Positions 6,614 through 6,667 of a stretch of 6,667 nucleotides of DNA are shown here, piece by piece. Positions within the stretch are counted from its first letter, which is position 1. Each line of letters starts with the position of its first letter. The DNA is from an uncultured Ruminiclostridium sp. GTDB taxonomy: Bacteria; Bacillota; Clostridia; Oscillospirales; Ruminococcaceae. Both the position numbers and the translations under genes were made by a program. Location of the stretch: contig CAKSIR010000126.1 in the NCBI GenBank assembly GCA_934462775.1, forward strand, positions 1-6,667, in the 5' to 3' direction. The notes under the pieces are model-generated. The model had not been told where the DNA came from, did no database searches, and saw only the letters and a program-made list of their open reading frames with translations.

Positions 6614-6618
6614 GTGTG

Positions 6619-6649
6619 TCGAAAAACTTGCCACCGGCAACTTTTTCGA
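6619..6649. terminator. Second hairpin with A-run and T-run arms, probable bidirectional terminator
   Basis: TCGAAAAA-C-TTGCC (6619-6632) pairs with GGCAA-C-TTTTTCGA (6636-6649) around the loop ACC, broken only by a C-C mismatch. The core TTGCC/GGCAA stem followed by CTTTTT gives a U-tract on the plus strand, and the mirrored A-run gives one on the minus strand. It most likely ends transcription of the ABC operon. Confidence 0.6.
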
Positions 6650-6667
6650 GGATTATGTTGTGAAAAT

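Overview
The window looks like chromosomal DNA from a mid-GC anaerobic Firmicute, most likely a gut or rumen Clostridia of the Ruminococcus/Oscillospiraceae kind. This is inferred from three things: Gram-positive-type protein families, AT-rich intergenic DNA with good sigma-A-like promoters and AGGAGG-type ribosome binding sites, and a predicted carbohydrate-esterase lipoprotein. No rRNA, tRNA or core marker gene is present to fix the taxon.

Layout. Positions 1-127 are non-coding and packed with hairpins, the last of which directly follows the stop of the first gene. On the minus strand, 128-1318 encodes a secreted lipoprotein esterase of the SGNH/GDSL superfamily with a CE2-like two-domain layout. 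A divergent AT-rich intergenic region (1319-1625) holds one readable promoter in each direction plus two short palindromes built on ATAAG/CTTAT. On the plus strand, three genes form a tight operon running to 6581: a membrane-bound Cache-GGDEF diguanylate cyclase (1626-3104), then the two half-transporters of a heterodimeric type IV ABC exporter (3101-4828 and 4830-6581). The cyclase and first ABC gene overlap by 4 bases (ATGA), and the two ABC genes are 1 base apart. Two further hairpins follow the operon (6585-6613 and 6619-6649).

How the genes may work together. The ABC pair carries the complementary defects expected of an asymmetric exporter of the TM287/288, BmrCD and LmrCD type. The first subunit has Asp for the catalytic Glu and Gln for the switch His. 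The second subunit has LSQGQ in place of LSGGQ. Together they should make one degenerate and one working ATP site. The cyclase has an extracytoplasmic sensor, an intact GGDEF active site and no canonical RxxD inhibitory site. Its translational coupling to an exporter is the most interesting point here. It suggests that an outside signal, c-di-GMP and export of an unknown compound are linked, but the sequence does not prove this. The divergent esterase may share regulation with the operon. I found no CRISPR array, transposase, phage gene, tRNA or recognisable riboswitch.
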